A DNA stretch of 64,000 bases from Amblyomma americanum (taxonomy: Eukaryota > Arthropoda > Arachnida > Ixodida > Ixodidae). The DNA is taken from the NCBI RefSeq assembly GCF_052857255.1, contig NC_135505.1:50004507-50068506 (forward strand), read 5' to 3'. A program made the position numbers and the translations under genes. Positions 46,470 to 58,720 of this stretch are shown here, piece after piece. Below the pieces are notes generated by a model, which was given only the letters and a program-made list of their open reading frames with translations, was not told the origin of the DNA and made no database searches. Within the stretch, counting starts at the first letter, position 1, and each line of letters begins with the position of its first letter.

Positions 46470-47282
46470 ACTGTCCCGGCGAAGGAGCACAGCTCTTTTA
46501 TACATATGCCGTGACGTCAATCATAGCGCAGCGCCCCTAGCGGGAGGAGCGGGAGTCAGGTGGTGGCTGCGGCCGCGCGCGACCGCGCTAGTTGGGGCCC
46601 AGCTTTTCCTCTAGCTGTCGTGACGTCATGTCACGTGGTTGCGCTAAAGGTCAATGGTGGCTGCCCGGCCGCGTCCAAGGGCTGAACTGAGTGATTGCAA
46701 TATGCAACGCATAAATTTTACCAGGTGGTGAAAATTAAAACCCTTTAAACAGCGTTCTTTTGCTCCGCCAGGAACAGCAGTGTAAACTTTTATGCAGCAT
46801 TAGGACTCCTTTTTTCCAGGTTTTGCTGAAGCGAACGGCAATATGCTTGAAGCAAGTATCGTAGAACATAGTTTTTTTTAGTGCCAAGAGAAATTATCCC
46901 CTATTCTCGCAAAATTAAGTGTCGCACGTCCTCCGTACTGGCAGCATACCTGGTCTGAAACTTTAGAACATTTACGTTTAAAGGGTAGCCAGGATAAGAG
47001 CTCCATTGCAACATTGCCCGCAAAGGTACTGGAACCAACTCAGCCGCGGACTGAGCCACTTGGCGTATCGGTTCCTTGGGCCATGCGGCTGCCGGCACAG
47101 TCTGTGGCGGTGAGGCTTCTATACCGGCGATTTCTCGTGCTGCTTGTTCGCACATAGTCTTTCTCATCATTCAGTTATTTGCTCCACGCTTCCAGATTCC
47201 GGAGGCCGTAGCGATGCCGTCGGGGCTATGAAATTGAGGGGCTTTTGTGAACACAGACGGACGGATGGGCGTGGGTGGATGT
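46470..47282. other. Noncoding stretch
   Basis: G+C-rich near 46500-46680. A minus frame at 46901-47170 is open but unrecognised. Confidence 0.4.
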
Positions 47283-47400
47283 GGATGGATGGATGGATAT
47301 GGTTTATTGAGACGACAAGGTCTATGGTACAGGAGCAATACGCCGATGTGCTCTGCCTGACGGGGCCCATACACCTGAAACACTGCTAGCCTGCAACAAA
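47283..47400 (-). repeat. LINE-like 3' end with (ATCC)n tail
   Basis: On the minus strand, AATAAACCATATCC runs into repeated ATCC (complement GGATGGATGGATGG, about 47281-47298). A polyadenylation-type signal next to a tetranucleotide tail is common for LINE 3' ends. The LINE family is not assigned. Confidence 0.45.
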
Positions 47401-48126
47401 GGAAACAAAGACACTCTACATGTTTTTTGCACATTGGCAGATGCAATGACGCTGCGCATGACGTGATTTTTGATGGTAAAAAATAGCATGAACCAGACAG
47501 AATACACAATCGAGTGTGTTTCGTTGTTTATTCCGCCTAGTTTGCGCTTTTTTCACCATTAATATTTAGCAAAAATTCCAAACCTCACCGCGTGAGTGTC
47601 TTCCTCCCATTGTCTGTTCGTTCTAGTTTTCGCTGTTTTTTGAAACTAAAATCATCACAAACTAGGTATAACTTCTTAGCTAGAGCTTTGCTGAGACGTC
47701 AAAACGTTGAGAAGGCGGTCTAGCATGTGGGACACTTGGTTTAGCTAGAAGAAAACCGGTCTAGCACTACGGCGGGACTAACAACGCAAACTGAGAGTCG
47801 CGCCTACCATGCTGCCCACAACACCAGCTCAAGGAACCGACCAGCATGGCATATAAAGCGTGCCCCCCCCCCCCCCAAAAAAAAAAAAAAAAATCTCTGA
47901 GAACGCATAAGTAGCATCACGAGCATAATCTGATAGTGTTGCTAACCTATGCGGTTTGAGGAGGTCGCACAATCTTCCTAAGCTTTCCCACTGCACGAAA
48001 GTTCCTCACAGTGCCAGCAGAATGTTGGTGTCAGTATGTATGAAGAGTGCGTAGAATGCGGCCGGGTTCAGAGCGGCTAGAAGCCTGTCAGTGTTGTTGT
48101 ACTTCAATGCAATAAAGACAAAACTT
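47401..48126. other. Noncoding stretch with C14/A17 homopolymers
   Basis: Contains a C run at 47863-47876 directly followed by an A run to about 47893. Nothing else recognised. Confidence 0.6.
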
Positions 48127-48195
48127 CATCAGTCGTCATGGGGTAGTGCGCCTGGCTCGCGACCTAAAGAGCAACGGTTAAAACCCTGACTGGAC
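48127..48195 (+). repeat. tRNA-like SINE head remnant
   Basis: GGGTAGTGCGCCTGGCTCGC resembles a tRNA A-box arm, and GGTTAAAACCC at 48177-48187 a B box; spacing is tRNA-like. Too degenerate for a functional tRNA. Confidence 0.4.
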
Positions 48196-49336
48196 TACTT
48201 AATTTTCAGCAGAATTACCGTTTCTCTTTGCAGGCAGTAATGGTGGTGGAATAAGATTAAAGCTCTCTTGGCCAATGAGGAATCTTGCCGTGACGTCATC
48301 ACTGCTCTACTCGACGCGCCAACTACAATGCCGGGTTAACCGAAGAGATGGAAAGTTAAAAACATCGCAATAATAAGCAGTTTTAGCTTGGCGTACGAAG
48401 AATAGCGTGTTTTTCATTGCGAATGCGCCAAAAGCTATGATACAGCCTCACCGTACACTCGCGTTCCGTGCGCTATATCCCGAGTCTGGCGTGAGCGGCT
48501 CTTGAGTACGCTGAGATGACGTTTCCAAATAGGCGGAACGCAATTCGAAGGAGGACCCCTCGCTTTCAGTACGTTCGCTTGCCATAAATAGGGCATTTGG
48601 CTCTCGCTTTGTCTCACCTAGCCTATATCAAAAGATATGAGCGAGGACTTTGTTTTATTTTTTTTTATTTAGAGCGACGTTCTTGCTACTGCTGGGCCTA
48701 ATAAGGAGCGCCAGTTTGTTGAAAAAAGTGGGTCCCCACGCTAAAACAAGCATCGTGTAAATAGGCTAAATGTTCAGTAAGTAAGCAGGGAATAAGGAAC
48801 TAGAAATAGAGAGCTGCGAAAGATAGGGATGAAATGCCGTATGTGAAAACTGGTTTGGTTCAATGGAAAAGAAGAAGACTGTGTGCCTAAATAGGAACTC
48901 GAAAATGCAGATCAGGAAGGAGTAGTTCTGAATTAACTCAAGGGGCAGTGCCACACTCTTTCAACTTAAATCAGTGTGTCTTATCACGCCAAAGTAGAAA
49001 AATAAATTTTACAAAGCCACCAGATTTGCTCTGCGTGGTACATCTTCAGAAAGAATTGAACATTTTATACTAGGGTGCGGCGGTATCCATCCGGATATCG
49101 ATGCAGGCAGAGTCACTCATCCAGTGGTCCTAAGGATTATAGAATAATGGGCATGTGAACGACTCTGACGTAGAACCTAGCCGAAACGGATTGAAAGTTT
49201 GGTGGCTAAAAAGAGGAGTGCTTACATAGGCGTAAAGTGCAGTACTAGAATAGTATTTAAAGAAATTGGCGAATTTTTACACTAAATTATTACACCATTA
49301 TTACAGTGAAAGAAAAATAAGGAAAAAGCCACCCAT
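48196..49336. other. Noncoding stretch
   Basis: Nothing recognised. Confidence 0.45.
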
Positions 49337-49455
49337 CCATTCATCCATCCATCCACCCATGAATTCATCCGTCCGTCCGTCCGTCCGTCCGTGCACTCAC
49401 TTCCTCATCATATTCCTCTTCCTCATCATATTCCTCTTCCTCATCATTATCATCT
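49337..49455 (+). repeat. Composite microsatellite
   Basis: (CATC)n at 49337-49360, (CCGT)5 at 49369-49391, then CCTCATCATATTCCTCTT repeated two to three times to 49455. Confidence 0.85.
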
Positions 49456-51064
49456 CCGTTTTCATATGCTAAATTAGAAGTGCTGGTATGATAAACAGCT
49501 TGACGGCGTTCAAATTATTTGCGCTTTCCATACGTAAGCTTGGATGAGCTATTCTATAACTGCCTAATAGCGAAGGCAGCTGCAGATGGGAGAGGCTCCT
49601 CAAGCCGAGAGAAGGCCAGAGAGACTCGATCGACCAAGTAGGCCTTCCAGAATCAATGGTTCCTACCTGTACTAGTGTGCGGATTCAACCAAGTATAAGC
49701 CATTCTGGTATGAGCAAAATTTGCCCTAGAATGCTTGTCAGGCTTTCACCTACACTCGTCGATCCGACTAGGAACTCTGTTTTGAAACCACATTTATGTT
49801 TTTCATATTTTTTACAGGGTGTTCTACATATCAAACTGGTGCGCTCGAAACACCTTTGCTAAGAGCTGCCCTGCCGAAAGTAACGCTGCCATAGCGTTCC
49901 TGATCCAAGCGTCCGCCTCATTCCTACTCCTGCACGGGTGCTTGTGATCGTCTCAAGTTAAATGCTGCTCCGAAAACTTTTGCCAAGGCACTGTAGCGTC
50001 AGCCGTTCTCGAAAGTCTGAAGAGCAGCTAGGCTGAATGGGCGCAGCGGTACTTGCCTGAGTAAAGCTTTTTTTTCATGAAACACAACGTCAAGCATACT
50101 TCTTGGTTCCTTGACAATGAAAAAAATTCCGAATAAAGTATTTCTTGCTTCAAGGGCTATAAAATTTTTATTATGAAACGCGCACTCAAGGCGTGCTGCG
50201 CGAGGTTTTAGTGTAAAGGCAATGCTGGCAAAAGGCCAGCCGAAGGAGTGGTTTTTTGTTAAAGGGTCCCTGAAAAGGTTGTTTGATGTTGCCTATAAAA
50301 TGCTCGCATTGTGTGCAGTATAGAAAAACAAGTGTTCATGCCGCGTGCAAGACCTCAAAAGTTAGCCGATAATTTAAAATACAATTTTTAGAAGTCCCGC
50401 TTGCGCGCCTAGCGGCGACCTACTGTGCTGCGCTTTCGCCCTAATCCGTGCTCGTTTCGTCCCCATTCACGCTCGTTACGTCTTGTAGCCCTCGTTACTT
50501 CAGCAGCGGATTGCTGGCATTGGTTCGCGCGCGTCGGAAGCCGACGGAGGTATCGAGTGCGAAGGGCCGCAGAGGCACGCCATTTCACTATGCAAAAAGT
50601 TACGAGGAGCGATGGAAAGGCGCGAAGACGCTGATATTCAAATTTTCACTACAGACAACAGCTTCCACAAAACGCATCAAAAAAATTCTTGCTGGAGGAT
50701 ATTTGTGAAGCGGCGCCCTTTAGCATCCTAGGCACATCGCATCTTGTGGAGAACCCTCTCCCAGCCCATATAAGTAATCATTTTATAATGACCAGTTTCA
50801 GAAGCTTAAGTATCGGACAAGAAATAAATTGGCTTAGAAAAAGTGACGCGGTTTTCTCTATAAGTTTCTCCTTTGCTGCTTGTGCTCAGGAATGCTGAAG
50901 CATCTTTCAACGTGAAATAATGCCGGAGTGTTCAGTTCTGTGTATTAATATAGAGAGCACGACATCATAAAGGAATGTTCAGAGAAAACCAAGATAAGGA
51001 AACATGACTTACAGTTTTCCTGTCAATGTGCTGGATAGGATTACATGAATGCTTCGGTTTATAG
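49456..51064. other. Noncoding stretch; probable dispersed repeat at 50250-50640
   Basis: The AAAGGGTCCCTGAAAAGG start and the G+C-rich body to about 50640 have the look of a common interspersed repeat, but I cannot name it. Remainder unremarkable. Confidence 0.35.
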
Positions 51065-51278
51065 TTTCCGGGTGTTCAACGTCCAAAAGCGGCTCAGGCT
51101 ATGAGAGACGCTGTCGGGAGGAAATTTCAGCCACATGAGGTTCTTTTACGCACACTGATTTCGCACTGTGTATATAATTTCACCTCTATCGAAATGGAGC
51201 CCCAGGGGCGGGATCGAAGCCGCGTATTCCGGGCCAGCAGCCGAGCGGGTTAACCACTCAGCCACTGAAACGGCGATA
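51065..51278 (-). repeat. tRNA-derived SINE, minus strand
   Basis: Ruka-like head at the right end: CGGGTTAACCACTCAGCCAC is the complement of the A-box arm, and GGGATCGAAGCC lies at the B box. The body retains TATGAGAGACGCTGTCGG and TTTCACCTCTATCGAAATGG. More diverged than the copy at 63405. Confidence 0.8.
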
Positions 51279-52737
51279 ACAGGGGGACGTGGAGGGTTTA
51301 ACGCATATGCCACTCTCGAGCGACGAAATATTTGAGATCTTAACATAATGCTGGCCGCAACCGAGGAACACGCGCGTCCACTGCTCAAGACCATGCGCTA
51401 ATTTGTCCCTAGGTGCGTATTTTCAAGGCAGACACCGCCAATTTGAAGCCCCCGGACGATGTTCACATGCGTGCTCATGGCGCAGGGCACGATATGAGCG
51501 GTAGAGGTTGGGGTACGCGCTAGGGTAACAGTCCTTATAAGAGAGTTACAGCATACAGCGATTTGCGATCTGCTGACGTGTATTGCTTCCGCAGTCGCCA
51601 TTGTTCTTGTGCAAATCTCTGTGAGGCTGCCAGATGGCGCCAGGTGCCGGAAATCTCCAGGCATGCCTGCCGTGTTTGGGCCAACCAGCGCGTACGCACT
51701 GAGGACGCGCGTAGCAGGTAATGGGAGCGGATCGTGCTATGCTATAGCTCGCTTCTGCCTGTCAGCACTTCTATCGTGAGCTAGGTTTTGCTGAGAGACG
51801 CAGAAACGCCAGGTGTGTCCAATCCTGAAGTTGGCTGCAGACTGGTTTTATTTACAAATGAAACGTGCGCAGAAGCATCCCGGAAACAGGGGGTCTCTTG
51901 GGTCGTGGATGAGAGGCGTGTAGATATTACACCTCACCTTTTCATGGGGTCGTGCATTAAGACGTGGCATACGCAACCTATGCGGAACGCGCAGGAGTAA
52001 CCGTTCCTTGTTCTGAAAGCAACAATGGAAACACCTCAAGAAGCCCCTAACAATGTGGCTGCGCTGCCAAGCGATTTATGCAGAGGAATAGTTTTTTCAA
52101 CGCACCTTCCGCTGAGTACCTCTAAAGACACAAACAAAAAAAACTCGTTGAGTAGCGCCAGGTTCAAGATGTACTAAGGCCTGTTGCCACAATTTCGGCG
52201 TCCTTGTCATCGCGGTCATCGCGTTGCGCTCTTGGCAGAAGGGTTCGCAGATTTCTCCGTGGTAAATGAACTGTGCTGGTGGCAGAAACGCCCTATATGG
52301 GGACTCCAAAAGTTTTCCGTCACTAAGGTCACTTTGTTCTCCTTCAGCTATCTGGATGATTCTCGTGTAAACGTTCTGAGAAGCTAATGTGCATTTGTAA
52401 TTTCTCTAGACTGGGGCCGCGCTCGTGTGCGAGCCGCAGTAACTAACTTGTCATGAAACGTTTTAAAATAAGGAGTGTAGAATGCATTGGATGAAAGTAT
52501 GACTTGAATGAAACAGCTGAATCGTGTCCAATCTATTCGTATACACCATGCGTTGGAAAGAACGCGTGTGGAGTAACGCCAGATTTGGTGCTCCGCTCTA
52601 TTTTTTCCTTGAAAAGAGCAGTATACGAAAATTCTTAGCCGCCACGCCCTCCAAATCATACGTTCTGTGAAAAGACCAAGGCGGAAAGCTGGGCCTGTTG
52701 TTGTGTCATCAGTAATTAAAAGACGTGCATATAACTA
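51279..52737. other. Noncoding stretch
   Basis: Nothing recognised. Confidence 0.45.
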
Positions 52738-52796
52738 GGACACAGACATAAAAGAAGACAGGACGAGCGCTCGTCCTGTCTTCTATGTCTGTGTCC
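52738..52796. repeat. Near-perfect palindrome
   Basis: Arms 52738-52768 and 52769-52796 meet without a spacer at GACGAGC|GCTCGTC; the left arm has three extra bases. The core GACACAGACAT...AGAAGACAGGACGAGC resembles the longer palindrome at 11962. Confidence 0.9.
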
Positions 52797-54879
52797 CGGT
52801 CATTTGCTCTAGTCTTTTAAATAAAGTGTAATGGGACCGACAGGCGCAGCGCAGCGAAGAAGCGGGCGAGTACAAGCGGGGCAACGAAGAAGCAGACGAA
52901 GTGCAGCTGGGTTTTTTTCGAACGACGCCTGTGAGTGTGCCCGTCGTGTCGCCGGTCAACCTAGACCAACCGACCTGTGCTTCAAATAAACGCCTTGACA
53001 AAAGTGAAAATACATGTTGCTGAGCAGTAGGAGCCGCTCACAAGCCCAAGAAGGAAAAGGTAAGTGGAGGCAATCAATTGCGAGCTGAGTACTGTCCTTT
53101 GTTTTGAAGCACAAGGAAACCACTCGCATTCACTCTCTCAACAAATGACAGAGTTATGCCTTCAGGACTAAGGAGGCCGTGCATGTGCCTCAGTGCAATT
53201 GAATGGTTTTATGCAGGGTCGACAAGACCTACCTCGCGAGAACTCGTCGGCTAACGCAGAAAAGGAACTTTTTTAGCTGTCACCGGAGGAGAAGGACGCG
53301 ACCTGGAGCTCGGCGTTTGAATGCGCCGTTGTCGCCCCCAGTGAAAGTCTCTCTATAGAGAGAAAAACCCCTCGCAAACATTTGTTTAGAGCGAGATATG
53401 TATCTGCGATGTCCATCGGAAGTGAAGCAGATGTCCCTCTTTGACCACTTTGAGCACCACCTGATCCTGCCTCGCGCTACCTTTTCGGTATTTCGATTTA
53501 GCGCGCGCACGTCGTCCGCTGCAGTCCACGCGTAGCTCTGCCAAGTGACCAGGACTAGGTGAGCACCTCGTGAGCACACGCCATGCTTCGCGCATCGTGC
53601 CATCATCGTTGTCATCGGGCCCAATGAAAAGTCTTAAGATATCAGTATAAGCATCGAAATACGTCCAGATCTCTTTAGCCATTCGTGTAAGGGTTATAAA
53701 AAATTTTAAGTAATCGCGGGGTATTAGTCGCAAAGTGGCAGGGCACCTCGACCTTTCCCTAAATCTAGCGAAGAAGCTGCACAGCTTTAAAAAAAAATGA
53801 AACCTTTAAGCTTGCTCTTGCTGAATTGCGTGACGTCCGCTGCAGAGAATCATCGTTGTCAGCGGTTTTTTAATGCGAGCTCATTCCATGCGCTTGTACC
53901 CGCCACCCACGTAAAGGCAACGGGAAAATCGCGAAAGTGCTGACCAGTAAACAAAATCTGCTATTCCACCAACAAAGGCGACGTCTACACAGTCAGCACC
54001 TCGATTTCAGTCCCAAGAGCCTTTGTACTTCAGTGGTTTACTTAATAATGCGACGGCAGAATGGCTTAATCTGTTGCTATGCGTTACGGAATCCGAACCA
54101 TTCGATTACTCAACCAAATTCATGCAGGTCGATTTCAGACTGTTAGGACTTACGCGAAGATCTCTTGAATATAGCTAGGCGCTCCTGCCTAATTGGGGCC
54201 TATTGAGGAAGTTCCGGAATGCGTATAGGCACTCCGTACTCAGGTAACGAGTCGAACTGCTTTTAGAAGCTATTATAAAGCATTAAAATTAAGCAGTCAA
54301 TACCTTCGTGCAGACCCTTAGACAGGAGAAGCACATGAAACACTTGGTGCACAACAGGCCTGGGACATTGCCAGGCAACACCAAGAAACAAGCACCATCA
54401 CTAACCTCGTACGTTCGAGATCATCAGTAAGACAGAAAATCAAACCGATATGCGTCGTGTATTTGTATATTTAAACTGCCACCAGACTCCAACTACAGCT
54501 CTCTTAGATGTCGCACGCGAAGTGCTGCAGACACATACCCCGTCGAAATCGACGACCCGAGCGCAAGAAACAAAAGCTAAGAACAGCACCGCCCTCTTAA
54601 ATACCTCGTACTTTTCCAAAGACACACCAAGTCCTCGTTGGAGACAACAAGCTGTGCAAATGGAGCGCTAATTTATACTCGCTCACTTCATATCGGATAA
54701 AGTAAAGGAAGGGCCCGGTAAGGAGCACGTGCAGAATTTGAGTTATCTTACACAGAAAATATGTGGCGGCGAACCACTGATAACTGGCTTTGTTTCCGTC
54801 CAGTGAAGCAAGCCACAACCTGCATAATTGCAAATTCATGCGCCTGGACCACCCGCTATTCGGCTAGAAAGGAAGATTA
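52797..54879. other. Noncoding stretch with an unassigned minus frame
   Basis: A minus frame at 53733-53386 contains MAKEIWTYFDAYTDILRLFI and an acidic GPDDNDDG run and is more protein-like than its surroundings, but I match it to nothing and no splice signals support it. Confidence 0.35.
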
Positions 54880-56185
54880 CTTCCGTTACGCACACTACAA
54901 TCCGCTCATCTCATGGATGCGACAGCGATTATCGTCATCACAGGAGCTACAGCTATATAATGGTTATTCAAGGAATGTGTGCCAGTATTCGCAGGGTAAT
55001 TTATGGAGAGCAAACCCATAAGGTAGGTTTGATTTACAACGACAAATTGTGTACCGTACACAAGGGCGGCAGCGCCAAGCATCGCGGTCAATAAAGCATT
55101 ACGTTATGCATAACTGTCAAGAAAGGGAATACGTCTTCTTAGGACTGGTTGTGACGGCAGATCCGGATCACGAGAATTATAAAAAATTGAAGAGGACACT
55201 TAGTGTCTGTCTTACGGGTATGACAAGAAAGTTTAACGGGTTAATGCCCATACAGGCACCGTTGGTCACACTCTACTTAACATTCATAGACCCCTTGGAG
55301 TCCTCACTCTACTGTTAGCTCGGTGGTGCAGCGGTTAAGCAGTGCGCCAAAGCTCTGCGATGGCAGGTGCTGCCTGCGGTGGGCCTTGTGCGACCCATGT
55401 TGCTGTTGTTGACCAACCTGTTAGCAACCGATCATTAATTTACCTGACACCTGCTATAGCGCGCAGTTGGTTCACAATCCGGTGGTCAGTTGGTGATGAC
55501 TCCCAAGGTTACGTGACCAAGGTTGCTCATCTGGCTCCTAGGCTTCTTCTGCGGTATATTTTCATGCGTTAAGCTATGATAACCCGTAAGTAATCTCCGG
55601 CCTTCGATAACGCCAAATACGCCGACGGCGACGCCGGATTTTTTCCGACACCAGCTTCTTAGCGCTATCGCGGTAACAACTTGAGGGATAGTAATGCGGA
55701 GGAGCCCATCTGGCAGGCTTGGTCAGGTCATGAATGGCAGTTTACCAGTATCTCTCAAGAGGAAAGTACAAGACCTTTATCTACAGATAATAACCTGTGG
55801 GGTAGAAACCCGGAAGCTAGCGAAAACTGTGACTTCAAGTGAGCAAATGGAGTGCGCTATGGAAAGGAAAATGATAGGCGTAATGTTAGGACAAAAGCAG
55901 ACAGAATAGTGGGCGAAGAAAAGAAGGTGTGTTTTCTTTTTATTTCGGAATACTGCAAGCCACTACTTGGCCCAAGCAGGAATTGATTTACATTGTGACA
56001 TAACCAAACGATTAAAATAATAATGACACCTTAGTCAGAAACAAAAAGAATGAACAGGTTTTTGCAGGGCGTGTAATACGAAGGAAAGATAACCAGTGGT
56101 GGTTAAGGGTAACAGATTGTATTCCAGTGGAAAGAAAGCGTAGCAAAGTGCGGCGGAGATTTCAGTCCGGATATGAGACTGATGA
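54880..56185 (+). pseudogene. RTE LINE, split by a SINE
   Basis: The left part at 55100-55310 has EREYVFLGLVVTADPDHE. The right part at 55690-56170 has LGQVMNGSLPVSLKRKVQDL, GVETRKLAKTVTSSEQ, AMERKMIGVMLGQKQTE and then the C-terminal RRKDNQWW...IPVERKRSKVRRRFQ, ending in TGATGATGA at about 56180. The right part follows the left directly in RTE proteins, so the 55315-55560 block is an insertion. Frameshifts are present throughout. Same family as 17197 and 38640. Confidence 0.78.
55315..55560 (+). repeat. tRNA-type SINE inserted in the RTE element
   Basis: TAGCTCGGTGGTGCAGCGGT (55315-55334) fits a tRNA A box; the B box is weak. It separates two blocks of one RTE gene, and no RTE sequence is seen within it. 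Family differs from the Ruka-like SINEs. Confidence 0.5.
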
Positions 56186-56265
56186 TGAAATAACTTTATT
56201 TGCACCCGTCAAGGAATCAGAGGGCGAAAAAGACGAGTCTTGACCGCCGTCATCTTCCTCCCCTT

Positions 56266-58498
56266 TCAGCAGGCTGGGTTCCCTTGGGATTCAGCGGTGT
56301 CCAGGGCCAGACGGATGACTTCTTTTTGTTCTTTCTGGCTGGCCATTAAAGCCTCCCAGGACTCTATATTCCTGTCTGGTTCGTTGTGGCTAGGGCATGT
56401 CCACACCATGTGGAACATGTCTGCTATTTCATTACAGTGTTTACACCTGGGGTCTTGGATCGCCGGATGCCATCTGCTTAGTGCAAGTGGGTTCGGAAAA
56501 ACTCCCGCCTGTAACTTTCTCCATATGACCTCTTCCTTTTTGCTGAGGCCCTTGCATGCTCCAGGTAATGTCTGTCTTCCTAATCTGTAATGGTTAAGAA
56601 TATCTTGGTACGTGTTCAGCTCCTCGCCCGTCTGAAGGGACTCTCTACTCGACGAGACCGCACTGGGGTCCCGGTGTGTGAGTCCTCGGGCCAATGCGTG
56701 CGCTGTCTCGTTTCCCCGGAGGCCCTCGTGGGCCGGAGTCCAAACAAGGTTAATTAGTTCTGCCGGTGTCGGGCCGCATGTGAGAATTTTGACTGCTTCG
56801 ACAGATACCCTGCCTGCGTTGTAGTTGCGGATAGCCGATTTGGAATCTGTTATAATCACCCTAACATTCCGTTGAGTTAAAGCCAGCGCAATGGCTACCT
56901 CCTCAGCCGCTGTTGCATCACTCTGTTGGGTGCTGCAGCACGAGACTCGGTCTCCGCCCTCCCTGGTCGCCAGGGCTACGAAACCCGTTCTGCCTTCATA
57001 TTCCGCCGCGTCCGTGTAAACCACGTCCTGTCTATTGGCTAATTTTTTTTGCAGAGCTTTCGCTCTGTCCTTTCGCCTACCCTCATGGTGTACCGGATGC
57101 ATATTCCTTGGGAGTGGTGGGATTCTGATTTTGTTCCTTATGTCTGTTGGGATATTCTCCGTGTGTTTGAGCCGCGCTCGAGGTTCGAAGCCTAGCTTTT
57201 CTAGTATTTTTAGCCCCGAATGGCTGCGTAGAAGTCGTTGTTGTTGCGCTACTCTGGTAGCCTCAATGAGCTCGTCTAGGGTGTTTGAAATCCCCATGTT
57301 CAGAATTTTCTGGGTGGATGTGTACGGGGGGAGGCCCAGAGCGGTTTTGACGCCATTCCTAATTAGGATTCCAATCTTGTTTCTGTCTGCTTTGGCTAGC
57401 CGTAGGTATGGTGCCACGTATGTGATTCTACTGATTACAAATGACTGAACTAGTCTTAAGAGGTTCGTCTCCTTCATTCCCGCGTGTTTATTTGCTATTC
57501 TTTTGAGTAGCCTACACGTCTGGCTTACACTCGATTCGAGTTTTCGTATCGTTTCGGTGTTCTTACCGTTTGTCTGTATCCTAAGACCCAGTACTCTAAT
57601 CATCTGCACTGATGGTATTTTGTCCCCGTTTACCGATCGCGTTATCCCATGTTCATGGGGCGTTGTTTGTCTCTTTTGTGGGCCGAGGAAGAGCGCTGCA
57701 GATTTCTCGGCTGAACATTTGAGTCCTACTTGTTTTAGGTACGACTCAATGTCCTCGATCGCTCTTTGGAGGGTACCTTCGATGTGCGCGTCACTGCCTC
57801 TGGTAACCCAGAGGGTGAGGTCGTCCGCGTATATTGTGTGGTTGAGCCCTTCTATACGCGTCAATTTCTGTGGTAAGCCAATCATTGCAATATTGAAGAG
57901 TGTCGGTGATAGGACCGAGCCTTGGGGAGTACCTTTGTTGCCCAGCCTTATGCCTTTCTCTTCCTTCCCTCCTAGGATGATAGTAACTGTTCTGTTTGAA
58001 AGAAAGTCCTTCACGTAGTTGTATACCTTTCCCCCTACATTTAGAGTTTCTAAGCGTTCTAGTATGGCTGCGTGGTCAACGTTGTCAAAAGCTTTGGCCA
58101 CGTCAAGGCCGACTATTACTCTGGTATCAGCTGTTTCGTTGTCTAGCACTTGTTCTTTAAGTTGAAGCATAACATCGCATGCAGAAAGATGTGTCCTGAA
58201 TCCGATCATTGTGTCGGGGTAAAGCTTTTGTTCTTCTAGGAATTTGTTTAGCCTCGTTTGAATAACGTGCTCCATTAGCTTACCTACACATGAGGTAAGC
58301 GAAATGGGCCTCAGGTTTTCGAGACTTAGTTTCTTACCTGGTTTTGGAATAAGGACTAGGTTGGCCTCTTTCCACGAAGGTGGTATTCGGCCCTTGTCCC
58401 AACATTCCTGCATGTACGCTGTTAGGTTTCTAATTGATGCATCATCCAAATTCCTCAGCATGCGATTGCTGATTCTGTCTGGACCTGCCGCAGTTTTA
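56266..58498 (-). pseudogene. LINE reverse transcriptase-RNase H polyprotein (5' deleted)
   Basis: Open without a stop for about 745 codons. Reverse transcriptase blocks: PGKKLSLENLRPISLTSCVG, VGLDVAKAFDNVDH, GNKGTPQGSVLSPTLFNIAM and the catalytic IYADDLTLWV (YADD at 57831-57820). RNase H follows: VVYTDAAEYEG, TAAEEVAIALALT, VIITDSKSAI and VWTPAHEGLRGNETAHALAR, with the Asp, Glu and Asp in place. A C-terminal CCHC motif is in CKHCNEIADMFHMVWTC. The product ends QGNPAC at 56266. Such enzymes copy LINE RNA at the target site. The nominal ATG at 58647 belongs to unrelated reading of the endonuclease part in another frame, so it is not the true start. It is the best-preserved transposon frame here, and therefore likely young. 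Confidence 0.88.
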
Positions 58499-58539
58499 GT
58501 ACTATTGTACGATTGTAAAACGATTGTAGTACGATTGTA

Positions 58540-58717
58540 AAACGGCCCGTTTACGCAGAAAGCCCCTACAGTTCCACTGCCAGATAGTAGATGAGACTGC
58601 GAAATTTGGTGGCCGCTGCTTGAACAGGATAGGGCTAATCGAGGCATGAGAGAGGTCTTTGCATTGTAGACGGCGCAGTTGAATTGATGGTGATGTTGAT
58701 GCTGCAGCTGATTTCAA
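58540..58717 (-). pseudogene. LINE endonuclease N-terminal fragment
   Basis: Minus frame with STIWQWNCRGFLRKRAVLQ, the opening of the apurinic-type endonuclease of I-group LINEs (WNCRG). It breaks off at the CGATTGTA repeats. It is in a different frame from the reverse transcriptase. Confidence 0.7.
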
Positions 58718-58720
58718 AAA

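Larger units (their letters stand above)
56179..58720 (-). mobile_element. I-type LINE with internal deletion
   Basis: Minus-strand element. The 3' end has AATAAAG and TTTCATCATC at about 56200-56179. The 5' part (58717-58540) encodes the start of the apurinic-type endonuclease, then the sequence jumps straight to the reverse transcriptase at about 58498, so most of the endonuclease and the linker are deleted. The junction (58501-58539) is filled by three copies of CGATTGTA. No target duplication was identified. Confidence 0.8.

Noticed and set aside
47863..47894. C14A17 tract as a LINE poly(A) tail
   Set aside because: No upstream LINE sequence or target duplication was found; homopolymer only.
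53280..53733. Two overlapping minus-strand frames of about 115 codons
   Set aside because: No known domain, no splice signals and two frames equally open; could be a G+C-rich coincidence.
56913..58018. Plus-strand open frames of 70-171 codons
   Set aside because: They are the antisense of the LINE reverse transcriptase-RNase H gene.
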